Shown one piece after another: positions 62,185 through 64,000 of a DNA stretch of 64,000 nucleotides. The DNA lies in assembly GCA_937923255.1 (NCBI GenBank), contig CALAIL010000027.1, forward strand, positions 1-64,000. The letters run 5' to 3'. The position numbers were made by a program, and so were the translations under genes. This stretch comes from an uncultured Propionivibrio sp. (GTDB lineage Bacteria; Pseudomonadota; Gammaproteobacteria; Burkholderiales; Rhodocyclaceae). Below the pieces are notes generated by a model. The model had not been told where the DNA came from. It worked only from the letters and a program-made list of their open reading frames with translations, and did not search any database. How positions within the stretch are numbered: position 1 is the first letter of the stretch; the number at the start of each line of letters is the position of its first letter.

Positions 62185-64000
62185 ATGACCTACTCCTATA
62201 CCGAGAAAAAACGTATTCGCAAGAGTTTTGCCAAGCGCGCCAACGTGCTGGATGTTCCTTTCTTATTAGCGACACAGCTGGAGTCTTTTACGGACTTCCT
62301 GCAAGCCGCTGTGCCTTCGGAGCAACGCAAAAATCAGGGCTTACAGGCAGCATTCACTTCGATTTTTCCTATCGTCAGTCACAGCGGAAATGCGCGGCTT
62401 GAGTTTGTCAGTTATACACTGGCCGAGCCGGCCTTTGATGTTAAAGAATGTCAGCAGCGCGGCCTGACTTTTGCCTCGGCGCTGCGTGCCCGGGTGCGTC
62501 TGGTCATCATGGATCGCGAAGCGCTTGATACGATTAAAGAAGTCAAAGAGCAGGAAGTGTACATGGGTGAAATTCCGCTCATGACGACGACGGGCTCTTT
62601 CGTTATCAATGGTACGGAGCGCGTGATCGTTTCGCAATTGCACCGTTCGCCAGGGGCCTTTTTTGAACATGATCGCGGCAAAACGCATAGTTCGGGCAAG
62701 TTGCTCTTTTCGGCGCGCGTCATTCCTTATCGCGGTTCCTGGCTGGATTTTGAGTTCGATCCGAAAGATATCCTGTTTTTCCGTGTTGACCGCCGTCGCA
62801 AAATGCCCGTCACCGTGCTGCTCAAAGCAATTGGGCTGACGCCGGAGCAAATTTTGCGCGAGTTTTTTGAATTCGATACTTTCTATCTGAGCCAGAAAGG
62901 TATCGAGTTTTCTTTGGTGCCTGAGCGGTTGCGTGGTGAAGTGGCGCGTTTCGATTTCAACGACAAATCGGGTAAAACTATTGTCGCCAAGGATAAGCGT
63001 ATTACCGCCAAACATATTCGCGAGCTTGATGCCGCCAATATTCACCAGATTGCCGTGCCGGAAGATTTCATTATCGGCCGTGTCGTTGCGCAGAATGTCA
63101 TCGACCGAGAAACCGGCGAAATTCTTGCCAATGCAAACGATGAGATTACGGAGACACTGCTTGCTACGCTGATCGATGCGGGTGTCGACCAGTTGCAGAC
63201 CCTGTACATCAATGATCTCGACCGCGGCGCCTTTATCTCGCAGACACTGCGTTCAGACGAGATTTCATCGAAACAGGCGGCGCGTGTTGCTATCTATCGC
63301 ATGATGCGTCCGGGTGAGCCGCCCACTGAGGATGCTGTTGAAAATCTGTTCAATGGCTTGTTCTATTCCGACGAGCGCTATGACTTGTCTAGTGTAGGGC
63401 GCATGAAATTCAACCGCCGCGTTGGGCGCCAGGATGTCATTGAATACAAAGTGATGGTCAAGAGTGTCCCGGCTAAACACGATGCCGTGGTGCAGGCGAT
63501 TGTCGATGTGGCAGGCGGATCAACAGAGGCCGTCGAACAGTGGCTGGGTGAGCTGGTTTATGGCATGCGCGCCGTTGCCGAAAACCTGACGTTGGAAGAA
63601 GCGACCTCATTGCTGACGCAGCTCAAATCACTGGGCGTGGTTGGGGGGGTGAGCGAACAGCTGACGTTGTCGCCGCGCGATATTGTCGAAGTCATCAAGA
63701 TCCTGGTCGAACTGCGTAATGGTCGCGGCGAGATCGACGATATCGATCACTTAGGCAATCGCCGCGTGCGTTCGGTTGGCGAACTGGCCGAGAACCAGTT
63801 CCGCGCTGGCTTGGTTCGCGTGGAGCGCGCGGTGAAAGAACGTTTATCGCAGGCCGAGTCGGATAACCTGATGCCACATGATCTGATCAATGCCAAGCCG
63901 ATCAGCGCAGCCGTGCGCGAGTTTTTTGGGTCGAGCCAGCTTTCGCAGTTTATGGATCAGACCAATCCGCTGTCCGAGATTACGCACAAACGCCGGATTT
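62185..64000 (+). CDS. rpoB: RNA polymerase beta subunit (5' part, runs off the window)
   Basis: About 605 codons of roughly 1350-1400 are present. The start [18 protein letters not shown] is the proteobacterial N-terminus, and GGAG precedes the ATG at 62185. The protrusion and lobe follow ([32 protein letters not shown]). The frame ends within the rifampicin cluster, which reads [20 protein letters not shown] and looks wild type at the usual resistance positions. The gap 61895-62184 holds only the attenuator and one small hairpin. Confidence 0.98.
   Translation, partial: MTYSYTEKKRIRKSFAKRANVLDVPFLLATQLESFTDFLQAAVPSEQRKNQGLQAAFTSIFPIVSHSGNARLEFVSYTLAEPAFDVKECQQRGLTFASALRARVRLVIMDREALDTIKEVKEQEVYMGEIPLMTTTGSFVINGTERVIVSQLHRSPGAFFEHDRGKTHSSGKLLFSARVIPYRGSWLDFEFDPKDILFFRVDRRRKMPVTVLLKAIGLTPEQILREFFEFDTFYLSQKGIEFSLVPERLRGEVARFDFNDKSGKTIVAKDKRITAKHIRELDAANIHQIAVPEDFIIGRVVAQNVIDRETGEILANANDEITETLLATLIDAGVDQLQTLYINDLDRGAFISQTLRSDEISSKQAARVAIYRMMRPGEPPTEDAVENLFNGLFYSDERYDLSSVGRMKFNRRVGRQDVIEYKVMVKSVPAKHDAVVQAIVDVAGGSTEAVEQWLGELVYGMRAVAENLTLEEATSLLTQLKSLGVVGGVSEQLTLSPRDIVEVIKILVELRNGRGEIDDIDHLGNRRVRSVGELAENQFRAGLVRVERAVKERLSQAESDNLMPHDLINAKPISAAVREFFGSSQLSQFMDQTNPLSEITHKRRI

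Noticed and set aside
62341..63045. Minus-strand frame opposite rpoB
   Set aside because: Antisense shadow of the well-conserved rpoB reading frame.

Overview
The window (64 kb, GC-rich) looks like chromosomal DNA of a betaproteobacterium, most plausibly of the Rhodocyclales. The inference rests on gene order: tRNA-Tyr/Gly/Thr-tuf-tRNA-Trp-secE-nusG-rplKAJL-rpoB; yqgE-ruvX-pyrR-pyrB with a non-catalytic pyrC'; pilT/pilU divergent from yggS-proC-yggT-yggU; and a pilG-pilH-pilI-chpA cluster. No taxonomic marker was searched.

Layout. 1-0.5 kb: palindromic repeats. 0.5-6.3 kb: a D-2-hydroxyacid dehydrogenase divergent from a TRAP transporter (dctPQM), a second decayed dctP with two in-frame stops, and an integrase remnant beside tRNA-Phe. 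6.6-10.5 kb: diphosphate-dependent phosphofructokinase and transketolase. 11-16.3 kb: small DUF1840 protein, amidase, 5'-nucleotidase, PssA, tRNA-Gly, GNAT protein, GST. 16.4-24.3 kb: a two-gene redox operon made of a very large 2-oxoacid oxidoreductase with a C-terminal ferredoxin-like domain and an Nfn-like flavoprotein with both subunits fused. 25-30 kb: type IV pilus retraction ATPases and the yggS operon. 30-34 kb: pyrimidine operon. 34-42.4 kb: Pil-Chp chemosensory genes, with a 2267-residue ChpA and no pilJ. 42.7-51.5 kb: hemL, corA, and a uppP-yqiA-rnb-tonB-aroE-mtgA run. 51.9-56.6 kb: acetate/succinate permease, LysE exporter, ATP-type phosphofructokinase, surface-adhesin-E-like and thioredoxin-like proteins. 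56.7-64 kb: tRNA, tuf, ribosomal protein and rpoB region, with rpoB running off the end.

Functionally the window suggests flexible central carbon metabolism: PPi- and ATP-dependent phosphofructokinases together, a 2-oxoacid:ferredoxin oxidoreductase coupled to a possible ferredoxin/NAD(P) transhydrogenase, and organic-acid uptake by TRAP and SatP systems, in a piliated, twitching cell.

The most unusual features are (i) four intergenic arrays plus a solitary unit of a ~40-bp-period palindromic repeat whose stems vary by paired changes, always at gene 3' ends, and (ii) the PFOR-ferredoxin / fused NfnAB operon. No CRISPR array, insertion sequence or replication origin was seen.
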